Shown piece after piece: positions 23,032 through 34,269 of a stretch of 64,000 nt of DNA. The translations under genes were made by a program, and so were the position numbers. Every line of letters begins with the position of its first letter. Positions within the stretch are counted from its first letter, which is position 1. The notes under the pieces were generated by a model. That model was given only the letters and a program-made list of their open reading frames with translations. It made no database searches and had not been told where the DNA came from. The stretch comes from Solanum dulcamara (Eukaryota > Streptophyta > Magnoliopsida > Solanales > Solanaceae): NCBI RefSeq assembly GCF_947179165.1, contig NC_077242.1, positions 24,981,097 through 25,045,096 of the forward strand, in the 5' to 3' direction.

Positions 23032-25490
23032 AATTTATGGTTGATACATTGAAGATTGTTGTATAGCTTTCAACTGATTTATGGTTGATACATAACATCT
23101 TGTATTGATATAAGTTGTGAATGTATGAGAAGCAGTAAAGTTTGATACATGAGAATCTGATACATAAATTTTCATCTTATATTTGAGTTTGATACATTGA
23201 TAACTAATACATGACCATTCGACAGAGTTAGAATTGATACATTGAAGATTGTTGTATTACTTTCATTTGATTTATGGTTGATACATAATATCTCGTATTG
23301 ATATAAGTTGTAGATGTATCAGAAGTAGTAAAATTTGATAAATGAGAATTTGATACATAAACTTTCATCTTATATTTGAGTTTGATACATTGATAACTGA
23401 TAGATGACCATTCGACAGATTTATGGTTGATACAATGAAGATTGTTGTATTAGCTTTCAACTGATTTATGGTTGATACATAACATCTTATATTGATATAA
23501 GTTGTGAATGTATGAGAAGCAGTAAAGTTTGATACATGAGAATCTGATACATAAACTTTCATCTTATATTTGAGTTTGATACATTGATAACTGATACATG
23601 ACCATTCGACAGAGTTAGAATTGATACATTGAAGATTGTTGTATTACTTTCATTTGATTTATGATTGATACATAATATCTCGTATTGATATAAGTTGTAG
23701 ATGTATCAGAAGTAGTAAATTTTGATAAATGAGAATCTGATACATAAACTTTCATCTTATATTTGAGTTTATTATATTGATAACTGATACATGACCATTC
23801 GACAGATTTATGGTTGATACCGTGAAGATTGTTGTATTAGCTTTCAACTGATTTATGGTTGATACATAACATCTCATATTGATATAAGTTGTAGATGTAT
23901 CAAAAGTTGTAAAGTTTGATACATGAGAATCTGATACATAAACTTTCATCTTATATTTGAGTTTGATACATTGATAACTGATACATGACCATTCGACAGA
24001 GTTAGAATTGATACATTGAAGATTGTTGTATTACTTTTCATTTGATTTATGGTTGATACATAATATCTCGTATTGATATAAGTTGTAGATGTATCAGAAG
24101 TAGTAAAGTTTGATACATGCGAATCTGATACATAAACTTTCATCTTATATTTGAGTTTGATACATTGATAACTGATACATTACCATTCGACAGATTTATG
24201 GTTGATACATTGAAGATTGTTGTATAGCTTTCAACTGATTTATGGTTGATACATAACATCTTATATTGATATAAGTTGTGAATGTATGAGAAGCAGTAAA
24301 GTTTGATAAATGAGAATCTGATACATAAACTTTTATCTTATATTTGAGTTTGATACATTGATAACTAATACATGACCATTCGATAGAGTTAGAATTGATA
24401 CATTGAAGATTGTTGTATTACTTTCATTTGATTTATGGTTGATACATAATATCTCGTATTGATATAAGTTGTAGATGTATCAGAAGTAGTAAAATTTTAT
24501 AAATGAGAATTTGATACATAAACTTTCATCTTATATTTGAGTTTATTATATTGATAACTGATACATGACCATTCGACAGATTTATGGTTGATACAGTGAA
24601 GATTGTTGTATTAGCTTTTAACTGATTTATGGTTGATACATAACATCTCGTATTGATATAAGTTGTAGATGTATCAGAAGTTGTAAAGTTTGATACATGA
24701 GAATCTGATACATAAACTTTCATCTTATATTTGAGTTTGATACATTGATAACTGATACATGACCATTCGACAGAGTTAGAATTGATACATTGAAGATTGT
24801 TGTATTACTTTTCATTTGATTTATGGTTGATACATAATATCTCGTATTGATATAAGTTGTAGATGTATCAAAAGTAGTAAAATTTGATAAATGAGAATCT
24901 GATACATAAACTTTCATCTTATATTTGAGTTTGATATATTGATAACTGATACATGACCATTCGACAGATTTATGGTTGATACAATGAAGATTGTTGTATT
25001 AGCTTTCAACTGATTTATGGTTGATACGTAACATCTCGTATTGATATAAGTTGTAGATGTATCAGAAGTAGTAAAGTTTGATACATGAGAATCTGATACA
25101 TAAACTTTCATCTTATATTTGAGTTTGATACATTGATAATTGATACATGATCATTCGACAGAGTTAGGGTTGATACATTGAAGATTGTTGTATTAGCTTT
25201 CAACTGATTTATGGTTTATACATAACATCTCGTATTGATATAAGTTATAAATGTATAGAAGCAGTAAAGTTTGATACATGAGAATCTGATACATAAACTT
25301 TCATCTTATCCTTGAGTTTGATACATTGATAACTGATACATTACCATTCGACAGATTTATGGTTGATACATTGAAGATTGTTGTATTAGCTTTCAATTGA
25401 TTTATGCTTGCTACATAAACTTTCATCTTATATTTGAGTTTGATACATTGATAACTGATACATGACCATTCGGTAAAGTTAGGGTTGATA
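23032..25490. repeat. Satellite array of alternating 193/194-bp monomers (dimer about 387 bp)
   Basis: About twelve full monomers and one partial. Type A starts ATTTATGGTTGATAC (about 23032, 23420, 23807, 24195, 24581, 24969, 25356) and type B starts GTTAGAATTGATAC (23227, 23614, 24001, 24388, 24775). The unit at 25163 is a B start with an A-like body. A and B alternate, giving a higher-order dimer. Every monomer holds several TGATACAT or ATGTATC words. On the minus strand six monomers each give a 65-residue Ser/Thr-rich open frame, and adjacent ones overlap by ATGA. These are by-products of the period (194 = 3x64+2), not recognised proteins. The array ends in a shortened monomer at about 25490. 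Confidence 0.93.
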
Positions 25491-25584
25491 CATAAGCACT
25501 GTTACAGTGCACCATATATTAGAAAGGTTATGTATCATGAACAAAAATTTATATTCAACAACATCTGCTAAATTGCCTAAGGAA

Positions 25585-26377
25585 CTATATAGCTTCTTCA
25601 CCTATTGATGATTTGAAATCATCAATAAAAGTAGCCATAGATGTAGTGCCGAATCTCAAAGAGTGGGAAGGAGTCTTTTTGATGACGTACTTTAGTCCCT
25701 GCATTGACTGGGAAAATAATTAAATACAACTTGAACTTAATACATTGTACATCTGATATGATACATTAGAATAGATGATACAAAAGTGACCTTATGAATT
25801 AGATGCATGGCTAATCATTATACATATAGAGCTTATGTATATTGATATGAGACACTTTGTTTAGCCTTTAGATTTTAAAAATAATAAAAAAAGTAGAAAT
25901 TAATTTATCGTAAACAATGCAAAAGTCAGAAACGTCTTATGTATCTTGATTAGTACTTGATGTATCAGAAAAATATAAAAAATATTAGACCTTATGTATC
26001 AGAACAACAATAACAAAACCATATCAGAAGCTTAAGTATCAAAATAGGAACATTAAGAAAGGTACATTGAAATGTATCAAAAAAATCGAGATTTAAAAAA
26101 AAAGCAGAACACAACTTAGATGAACTCATACCTTTGGGAGATTAGAGCGTGTTGTAACTCCTTCAATTTTTTTGTCTGCTTCTTTGGGTGCATGTTGAAC
26201 TGGAGATTTCGACTTTAATTTTGAACGTAACTTATCCATAACTACTGGATCGTTACGATGTTTGGATCTAACCTCATGGTAACCTTCCCAAGATGAATCA
26301 GAACCCGGTGAAACAAGAATTTCTTGATTTTTATTCAACGGTGTGAAACCAACACTAAAAGATGAAGCGGATTCCAT
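25585..26377 (-). CDS. Hypothetical two-exon gene, 122 residues, doubtful
   Basis: Exon 1 is 26377-26132 (ATG, MESASSFSVGF..., 82 codons), ending at a good donor (CCAAAG|GTATGAG). Exon 2 is 25707-25585, after a TTTTCCCAG acceptor (SMQGLKYVIKKTPSHSLRF..., TAG at 25587-25585). The frame stays open across the junction. No domain was recognised; exon 1 is rich in Ser and Lys with a basic stretch (KLRSKLKSKS). The intron and flanks contain scattered TGATACAT/ATGTATC words shared with the neighbouring satellite, so this may be a piece of the same unknown mobile element rather than a host gene. Confidence 0.35.
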
Positions 26378-27120
26378 ATGTATCAGTGAACAATAAGAGT
26401 AAAAACAACAAAAAATTATAGAAGAAATCAATGGAAATCGAAGGAGGTGAGATTGAAGTGAGATTCTAGATAAGAAAAAACTTGAATGTATCTTACTTAG
26501 AAGCTTGAAATTGAGTAACACTTGGAATGAAATTCAAAAGAAAAAACTGCCGAAGCTCAAGCTTGAAATTAGGCGTGAATTTAGGATAGTTGAGAGAAGT
26601 TAAATGTGATGTATCTGTGAGATGGAGAGAGTTAAAAAAAGAGGAATTTTTGAGATTTTTACAAATGGCGGGGAATATTAATAAATATGATAATATAACA
26701 TGTGTAAATATGTAATTATTTTTTAAAAAATGACACAACAACTCACCCGTATGTATGTCGGAACTGCACAAAACACTTTATACCCCTCAACACAACCCTC
26801 TGCCTAGCTACTACGCCCACAACTGACCCCCCACCCCCACTCACACAACTAAACAAAGACTCTACTTAACAAATGTTTGGCTTGTCAAATTCTCCACTAT
26901 TTTTGGGGACTCTCTAAAACTAGATTTAGTATGTGTTTGGACAAAAGTCGAGTTCAAGTTGAATAAGGAAGGGAAAAAGGTAAGAAAAAATAAATTACCC
27001 CTACTTTCATTTATCGTAAGTTTGTTCATTGTCATACTATTGGATCAGTTTTACTCCTGGCGCTATGAAATTTAATAAATTTGTCTTCAATTAGACACAC
27101 TTTCTTAATTTTAAAAAGGG
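26378..27120. other. Non-genic AT-rich stretch
   Basis: No recognised gene. It contains A/T-rich sequence, one GATGTATC word near 26610, and a C-rich patch near 26820-26850. The 92-codon minus frame at 26493-26771 has no recognisable domain or splice context. The last bases (AAAAT, 27121-27125) are the target duplication of the next element. Confidence 0.5.
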
Positions 27121-27359
27121 AAAATTGTAACACCCCATAAATATTATTGATTCATGGATCCTTTCTTTCATTAAGTCCAAATAAATTATCAAAGTTTTCT
27201 ATTCAAGCATGAAACTTTATGGATTTTTCATATCATAATTCCAAATGCATAGATTATTAGATATATGAAATTTAATTACCTATCTTATATTAACTTACAT
27301 TGGCTTTTAAATGCATTAAATTGTTGATTTATCAAAAGTCCTTATATGAAGGCATGAAA

Positions 27360-27590
27360 AGATTTTGATCATGTTCTAAAGTATTTTGATCATGTTCTAA
27401 AGTATTTTGATCATGTTCTAAAAGTATTTTGATCATGTTCTCTCATGCCTAAAGATTTTGATCATGTTCTAAAGAAATTTGATCATGTTCTAAAAGTATT
27501 TTGATCATGTTCTAAAGAAATTTGATCATGTTCTAAAGTATTTTGATCATGTTCTAAAAGTATTTTGATTATGTTCTCTCATGCCTAAAG
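27360..27590. repeat. Minisatellite inside the element 1 5' LTR
   Basis: Ten imperfect copies of a roughly 20-24-bp unit around TTTTGATCATGTTCTAAAG. Two copies (the fourth and tenth) end in CTCTCATGCC instead. TGATCA is palindromic in each unit. The same array, with the same copy number, is in the 3' LTR (about 37300-37530), so it predates insertion. Confidence 0.9.
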
Positions 27591-28062
27591 TAATTTGGGC
27601 ATAACTTTTCATAGGATGATCCAAATTAGGTAATTCAAATTTCTGAGTAACCACAACATCATTACCTACAACTTTCATGAAGAACATATCTTAAGATTTA
27701 GATTTTAAGTAGATCAAATAAATTGATCTTTGCAAGACATAGTGCTGTGACGGAATGGAGTGTTTGTAAAATAAAATTCATATCTTGATGTAGAATGCTC
27801 CAAATTGGATGATTCTTGAACTAACTGAAACTAGAATTCTATATATACAATTCTTATGAAGACACCAAATCCTAATAAGGAATTTATCTTATTCAAACGC
27901 AGCTTCGAAAATAGATATTCCGTTAAAAGAGATTTCATCTCACCTACCATAGAAAGATCTAGAACCATTTGACATCATCCATGACATCAAAATTCTCCAT
28001 TGAATTTTCAAGATCATCCTTTATGATTATGTTTATTTATTGTTAGGTCCCTCCTCCACACC

Positions 28063-28070
28063 TATAAATA
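28063..28070 (+). promoter_or_regulatory. TATA box of the element 1 LTR promoter
   Basis: TATAAATA preceded by CTCCTCCACACC and followed by a CT-rich leader; an identical copy is at 38003-38010 in the 3' LTR, where it could read out into 39.6 kb and beyond. Confidence 0.65.
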
Positions 28071-29676
28071 CCCACCTTATTTCCTCATTTTATTCACCAA
28101 GCTTTCTTAAGCAACTCTTCTCTCTATATACTTCTTTACTCCTTCTCAGATATAGTTTTAGTTTTAGTAGTATAAAGATACTACTCTAGTGATTCTTATA
28201 CTCCGGGTAGTACACAAAATAAACCGGCGAGAAGAAAAGGCTAGGGGTCCAAGAGTGTTCCAATTCGAAGTAAAGCTTCCGATTTAAGGTATGTAAGGCT
28301 TTCATAGCATTGGATTGAGTTCGTCCATGCGCCCAATATTTAAATTTATTATAATTGAGTTATAGTTGAGTTTTATCCAAATCTTGAATTCTAAATAAAT
28401 TAATTTTTCTTCTATTGAGTTTGATATATTTATGCATTAATATTATTATTATTGTTATCTCTCATATTATTGGAATTATTGTTCATGGTTACTTTCCCAT
28501 GAATCCTAATTGATTTGATGTTCATGAATATTTTTACACATGTTTTGAGTAAAGATGTTGGCTTTTTATTATTTTCATTGATAAAAAGAAGTTATATGAA
28601 TTAATACTATATATGTATTTTATTGAGTTTTGAAAGAGCAAAAGAGTTGAATTTGAATGAATTTGAGAAAAATGATATTTTGAGCAAGATGTTTTGATGA
28701 GATGTAAATGATGTTTTTGGAAGTATAATGATTGATGAACATGAAATGAGATGAGTTTAATGATTTAAATTAAAGTCCAATGAGACTAGATGATGAGTTT
28801 AATATGAGCACATATTTTGGGAGTAGTATTGAGCACCGAGTTGGGTAAGAGTTTAATTGACTCAAACCCCAGAACTACGTAGCCAGCGTAGGATGGAGGT
28901 TATGCCTCTTAAGTCCCTAAAAGAGCACTTTGATGAGTGGATCGAAGATGGTGATGTCCTTTACCCTGGCAAGGTATTGGATGGGTGTGGCAACGACATC
29001 ACTTCGTTGTATCATCGCTAGCTCATAAGTGATGGTTGTCGGTTAGAGAAACTCCCAATTGAGTAAGCATTGCTTGTTACTATTATTTTTATTATTATAT
29101 TTTAAACTTGCATTACATATTGATGTTGAGATGATGTTAAGTTCTGAGCTGAGTTTTCTTGAGAGAAGTTTCTTGATATTTTTCCTTACCTTCCTGCCAT
29201 TTTACATACTCGTACATTCCACGTACTGACGTCATTCGACCTGCATCGTTTTATGATGCAGATACAGGTGTTAGAGATCCTCAACAGGCGCTTCGTTGAA
29301 GATCATTATTTTTCAACTATTTGGTGAGTCCTTCTTATATTCAGAGGAACTCTTTATCCTTTAAGTATTGTTGAGTATTATGTTTCTTTTAAGGTAGCCA
29401 TGGATATGTCATTGGCACCATCTAAGAGTATTAGAGGCTTCATAGACAGAGTTTAATGATGTAATTGGAGTAGTTCTCCTTTGAAACTACTTCTTCTAAA
29501 AAAAAAATATTTCTTCTTTCATTAGATGTTGTTAATGGAGAGCCCATATAAGTATTCTTATTAAGTCTTCCGCTGATGAATGAATAAGTGATGAGACCAA
29601 GTGGTTCTCTCAAAGGCCAGGGATGGTTTTTGAGTGCCGGCCACGCCTAGGGTACCCTCTCGGGGCGTGACAAACT

Positions 29677-29688
29677 TGGTATCAGAGC
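29677..29688 (+). other. Primer-binding site for initiator tRNA-Met, element 1
   Basis: TGGTATCAGAGC, four bases after the LTR end, is complementary to the 3' end of plant initiator tRNA-Met, the usual primer of this lineage. Confidence 0.9.
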
Positions 29689-29889
29689 ACAGAGTTCAAG
29701 AGTCCTAGGGTGTCTATGAAGCCATGTCTAGTAGAGTCTTGCTTATAGGTGTGTCGTGCACCACACTTATAATCAGGAGGCTATAGGACATTAGGAATTG
29801 TTTCACTTCTTTCATAATCTGAGTTCGTGCGATAGAGTTTAACTCTATAAAAGCTTCCTTTCTAATTCGTGTGTTTACACGTTTCAGAC

Positions 29890-31637
29890 ATGCCTCCTAA
29901 ACGTTCAGCTAGTCAGAGGAACGCTGCCAGCACTGAGGTTCCACAGTCAGTGATGCCTCCACGGAGAACTAGGGGCCGACCTGCAAGGTTTACTGAGGTA
30001 CCCCAAGTATCTACTGTTCAGACCACTCCTACTTCTGAGGAAGATTTTCGAGGAGCGATTGCTATGCTCACCCAGTTGGTGGCTGCTCGAAATAGTAGCC
30101 AGAGTTCACCAACTCCTAGCTCTAGTTATCAAGAGCCGTCTGCTGCCATGAGGATCAGAGATTTTCTGAGAATGAATCCGCCGGTCTTCACGGGTTCCAA
30201 CGTTGATGAAGACCCCCAAAATTTCATTGATGAGATGTGGAAAATACTAAAAGCGATGCATGCTACAGAGATTGAGGGGGTTGAATTGGTGTCTTATCAA
30301 CTCAAGGATGTGGCAAATGTCTGGTATAATCAGTGGGAAGAAAGTAGAGGTGAGGATGCAGAGCCTGCTCTTTGGGATGAGTTTGAAAGAGCATTTCTTG
30401 ATAACTTCTTTCCCCAAGAGCTCCGTGAAGCAAAAATTGAGGAATTTGTGAACCTCAAGCAAGAGAGTATGACTGTGAAAGAGTATAGTTTGAAGTTTAT
30501 TCAATTGTCCAAATATGCCCCAGAAATGATTCCTCATATGAGGTCTAAGATGAGGAAGTTTGTCTCTGGCCTAGGCAAACATGTAAAGAAAGAATGTAAG
30601 GCAATGCTAATGATTTCTGACATGGATTTTTCTAGATTGATGGTGTATTCTCAGCAGGTTGAGGATGACAAGAAAAGGACCGAGAGGAACACCTAAGCAA
30701 GAAGGCTAAGTCTGCTGGGCATGAGAATGAGCAGAAACAAGGGAAGGGTAACAAGTCTTTCTTTCAGAAAAGGTCTTCCAATTATGCACCTTCCCCAACA
30801 AATGCTTTTACACCTAATACCAGGTATGATCAGAGATCGCTAAGTCACCAAAACTTTCGATCTCAAGGTTCTCAGTCCCAATTAAGTATGGCTCAAGGTT
30901 CTAGAGGAAAACCACCATGTGCTAGATGTGGGAGGCTCCATTTGGGAGAGTGTCGTGTGGGCACCAATGCTTGCTACGGATGTGGAAAGACAGGTCACTT
31001 CCAGAATGAGTGTCCTTCAAAGAGGCAGGGAGATGGAAGTAGTAGAGCTCAGTTTTCTTCTGCAGCTCCACAGAATAGAGGTAATCATAGAGGTGAAGCT
31101 TCAAGTGCAAGTGGGGGAACCAACCGTCTGTATGCTATGGGTAGTCGCCAAGACCAAGAAAATGCACCCGATGTTGTTACTGGTATGCTCCGAGTCCTTT
31201 CTTTTGATGTGTATGCATTACTTGATCCTGGTGCTACATTATCTTTTGTGACTCCTTACTTGGCTAGTAAATTTGGGATCCTTCCTGAGTGTCTTCTTGA
31301 GCCTTTCAGCGTGTCTACTCCTGTTGGTGAGTCTATCTTAGCTGAGAGAGTCTATAGAAATTATACTGTATCAATCTATCATAGGGATACCATGGCTGAC
31401 TTAGTTGAGTTTGACATGGTTGATTTTGATATAATTCTTGGCATGGACTGGCTTTATTCTTGTTATGCTTCAGTTGATTGTAGGACTCGAATTGTCAAGT
31501 TTCAATTTCCAAACGAGCCTATCTTAGAGTGGAAGGGGAATTCTGTAGTGCCTAGGGGTAAATTTATTTCCTACCTTAAGGCCAGAAAATTAATCTCTAA
31601 GGGATGTATATATCATAGTCCGAGTCAAAAATATTAA
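29890..31637 (+). pseudogene. gag and protease of element 1, frameshifted
   Basis: The ATG at 29890 starts the capsid protein (MPPKRSASQRNAAS). The retrotransposon gag domain covers about 30150-30660 (NFIDEMWKILKAMHA, LWDEFERAFLDNFFP, YSLKFIQLSKYAP). The frame ends at a TAA at 30694 because of a one-base shift in the A-run near 30673-30676. The other frame continues into the nucleocapsid, with an irregular CARCGRLHLGEC and a regular zinc knuckle CYGCGKTGHFQNEC, and then the aspartic protease (LLDPGATLSFVT, Asp-Pro-Gly at the active site). A second shift, a two-base loss near 31614-31618, separates the protease end from RT. An additional in-frame ATG at 29869 is upstream of the usual start. 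Confidence 0.9.
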
Positions 31638-34264
31638 TGATCAGACTCCATCTCTTGAGTCAGTTCCTATTGTGAATGAGTTTCCTGAAGTCTTTCCTGA
31701 GGATCTACCCGGAATCCCTCCTGATAGAGAGATAGACTTTGGTATTGATGTCCTTCCTGATACACAACCTATCTCCATTCCTTCTTATAGGATGGCTCCT
31801 GCTGAGTTGAAAGAGTTGAAAGAACAACTGAAAGACCTCCTAGATAAGGGGTTTATTAGGCCAAGTGTCTCACCTTGGGGCGCTCCTGTCCTATTCGTGC
31901 AAAAGAAAGATTGGTCCCTTAGAATGTGCATTGATTACCGACAACTAAACAAGGTCACCATTAAAAACAAGTACCCTCTCCCCAGAATAGATGATTTATT
32001 TGACCAACTTCAGGATGCCACATGTTTCTCTAAGATAGACCTCAGATCAAGCTATCACCAGTTGAAAGTGAGAGAATGTGACATCCCGAAGACGGCTTTT
32101 CGAACCCGCTATGGTCATTTTGAGTTTCTTGTTATGTCCTTTGGATTGACAAATGCTCCAGCAGCTTTTATGGACCTCATGAACCGAGTATTCAAGCCAT
32201 ACCTAGATACGTTTGTAATTGTCTTCATCGATGATATTTTGGTCTACTCTAGAAGTAAGAGTGAGCATGCTAATCACCTTAGGATTGTCCTTCAAACTCT
32301 TAAGGAGGAGGGGTTGTATGCTAAGTTTTCAAAGTGTGAGTTTTGGCTTGAGTCTGTAGCATTCTTAGGCCATATTATATCTGGGGATGGAATCCAAGTT
32401 GATACTCAAAAGATTGAGGCAGTTAAGAACTGGCCCCGACCTACCTCTCCAACCGACATAAGGAGTTTCTTAGGTTTGGCTGGCTACTACAGGAGGTTTG
32501 TTGAGGGATTTTCATCCATATCCTCACCATTGACTAAGCTGACTCAGAAGAAGGCTAAGTTTCAATGGTCTGATGCTTGTGAGAAAAGTTTTCAAGAGTT
32601 GAAAGCTAGATTGACTACTGCTCCAGTACTATCCCTACCCGAAGGAACGAATGGTTTTGTAACCTATTGTGATGCTTCAAGAGTTGGGTTGGGATGTGTA
32701 TTGATGCAGAAAGGTAAGGTCATTGCCTATGCCTCCAGGCAGCTTAAGACTCATGAGAGAAACTACCCCACTCATGACCTTGAGTTGGCAACTGTGATAT
32801 TTGCTCTTAAGATATGGCGTCACTATCTTTATGGTGTACATGTGGATGTGTTCACAGACCATAAGAGCTTACAATATGTATTTAGCCAGAAGGAGCTGAA
32901 TTTGAGGCAGAGGAGATGGCTAGAGTTGCTCAAGGATTATGACATGAGCATTCTCTACCACCCAGGTAAAGCAAATGTAGTTGCTGATGCTCTTAGCAGG
33001 TTATCTATGGGGAGTACAACTCATGTGGAAGAGGAAAAGAAGGAGTTGGCAAAGGAAGTGCATAGACTTGCGCGTTTGGGAGTTCAACTTATTGACTCTA
33101 GTGAGGGTGGTATAATAGTACGAAATGGAGTTGAATCATCTTTAGTTGCAGAGGTGAAAGAAAAACAAGATCAGGATCCCATTCTTCTTCAACTGAAGGA
33201 TGAGGTTCACAAGCAGAAAGTAATGGCTTTTACCAAAGGGGGAGATGGAGTGTTGAGATATCAAGAAAGATTATGTGTTCCAAGTGTTGATGGTATTCGA
33301 GAGAGAATCATGGCAGAAGTCCATAATTCTAGGTATTCCATCCATCCAGGTTCAACAAAGATGTATCATGACTTGAGAGAAGTATACTGGTGGAGTGGAA
33401 TGAAGAGAGATATAGCAGAGTTTGTGTCCAAGTGCCCAAACTGCCAACAAGTTAAAGTTGAGCACCAAAGACCTTGTGGAGTGGCTCAGAATATAGAAAT
33501 CCCAGAATGGAAGTGGGAAATGATCAATATGGACTTCATTACTGGTTTACCACGAACCCGCAAACAACATGACTCTATTTGGGTGATTGTGGATAGGATG
33601 ACCAAATCGGCACATTTCTTGCCAGTGAAGACTACCAACACTGCAGAGGATTATGCCAAACTGTATCTTAGAGAGATTGTTAGACTGTATGGAGTTCCTT
33701 TGTCTATCATCTCTGATAGGGGAGCTCAATTTACTACTCAATTTTGGAAGTCATTTCAGAAGGGTTTGGGTTCAAGAGTGAACCTTAGTACTGCTTTTCA
33801 TCCGCAAACAGATGGCCAGGCAGAGCGTACGATACAGACTTTGGAGGATATGTTAAGAGCCTGTGTCATTGACTTCAAAGGTAATTAGGATGATCATTTA
33901 CCCCTTATTGAGTTTGCATATAATAATAGTTTCCATTCGAGTATTCAAATGGCTCCTTATGAAGCTCTATATGGGAGGAGATGTAGATCACCAATTGGTT
34001 GGTTCGAAGTTGGTGAAGCTGAGTTGATTGGACCAGACTTGGTTCACCAAGCTATGGAAAAGGTGAAAACCATCCAAGAAAGGTTGAGGACAGCTCAGAG
34101 TCACCAAAAATCCTACACTGATGTTAGGAGGAGAGATTTAGAGTTCGAAGTGTACGATTGGGTATACTTGAAAGTTTCACCCATGAAGGGTGTGATGAGA
34201 TTTGGAAAGAAAGGAAAGCTTAGTCCTCGCTACATTGGTCCTTATCAGATTATGAGGAGGGTAG
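31616..34264 (+). pseudogene. RT, RNase H and integrase of element 1, with a nonsense codon
   Basis: From the shift near 31616 the frame is open to a TAG at 33886-33888, then stays in frame to the nested insert. RT has the [20 protein letters not shown] block and the catalytic FIDD (about 32227). RNase H shows [16 protein letters not shown] and [10 protein letters not shown]. Integrase has the HHCC zinc region ([18 protein letters not shown]) and Asp, Asp, Glu in [17 protein letters not shown] and DGQAERTIQ. The TAG replaces a Trp that elements 2 and 3 both keep at this site (RWDQHLPL, SWDDYLPL). After it come GRRCRSPIGWF and VSPMKGVMRFGKKGKLSPRY, and the frame is cut at 34265 by a solo LTR. 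Confidence 0.93.
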
Positions 34265-34269
34265 GTAAT

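Larger units (their letters stand above)
27126..29672 (+). repeat. 5' LTR of element 1 (2,547 bp)
   Basis: It begins TGTAACACCCC and ends GGCGTGACA. A TATAAATA box lies at 28063-28070, with a pyrimidine-rich likely transcript start about 30 bp downstream. The LTR is non-coding. Confidence 0.95.

Noticed and set aside
23365..25111. Six 65-residue minus-strand frames as a gene family
   Set aside because: They coincide with satellite monomers, overlap by arithmetic of the period, have no domain and no promoter; treated as repeat by-products.
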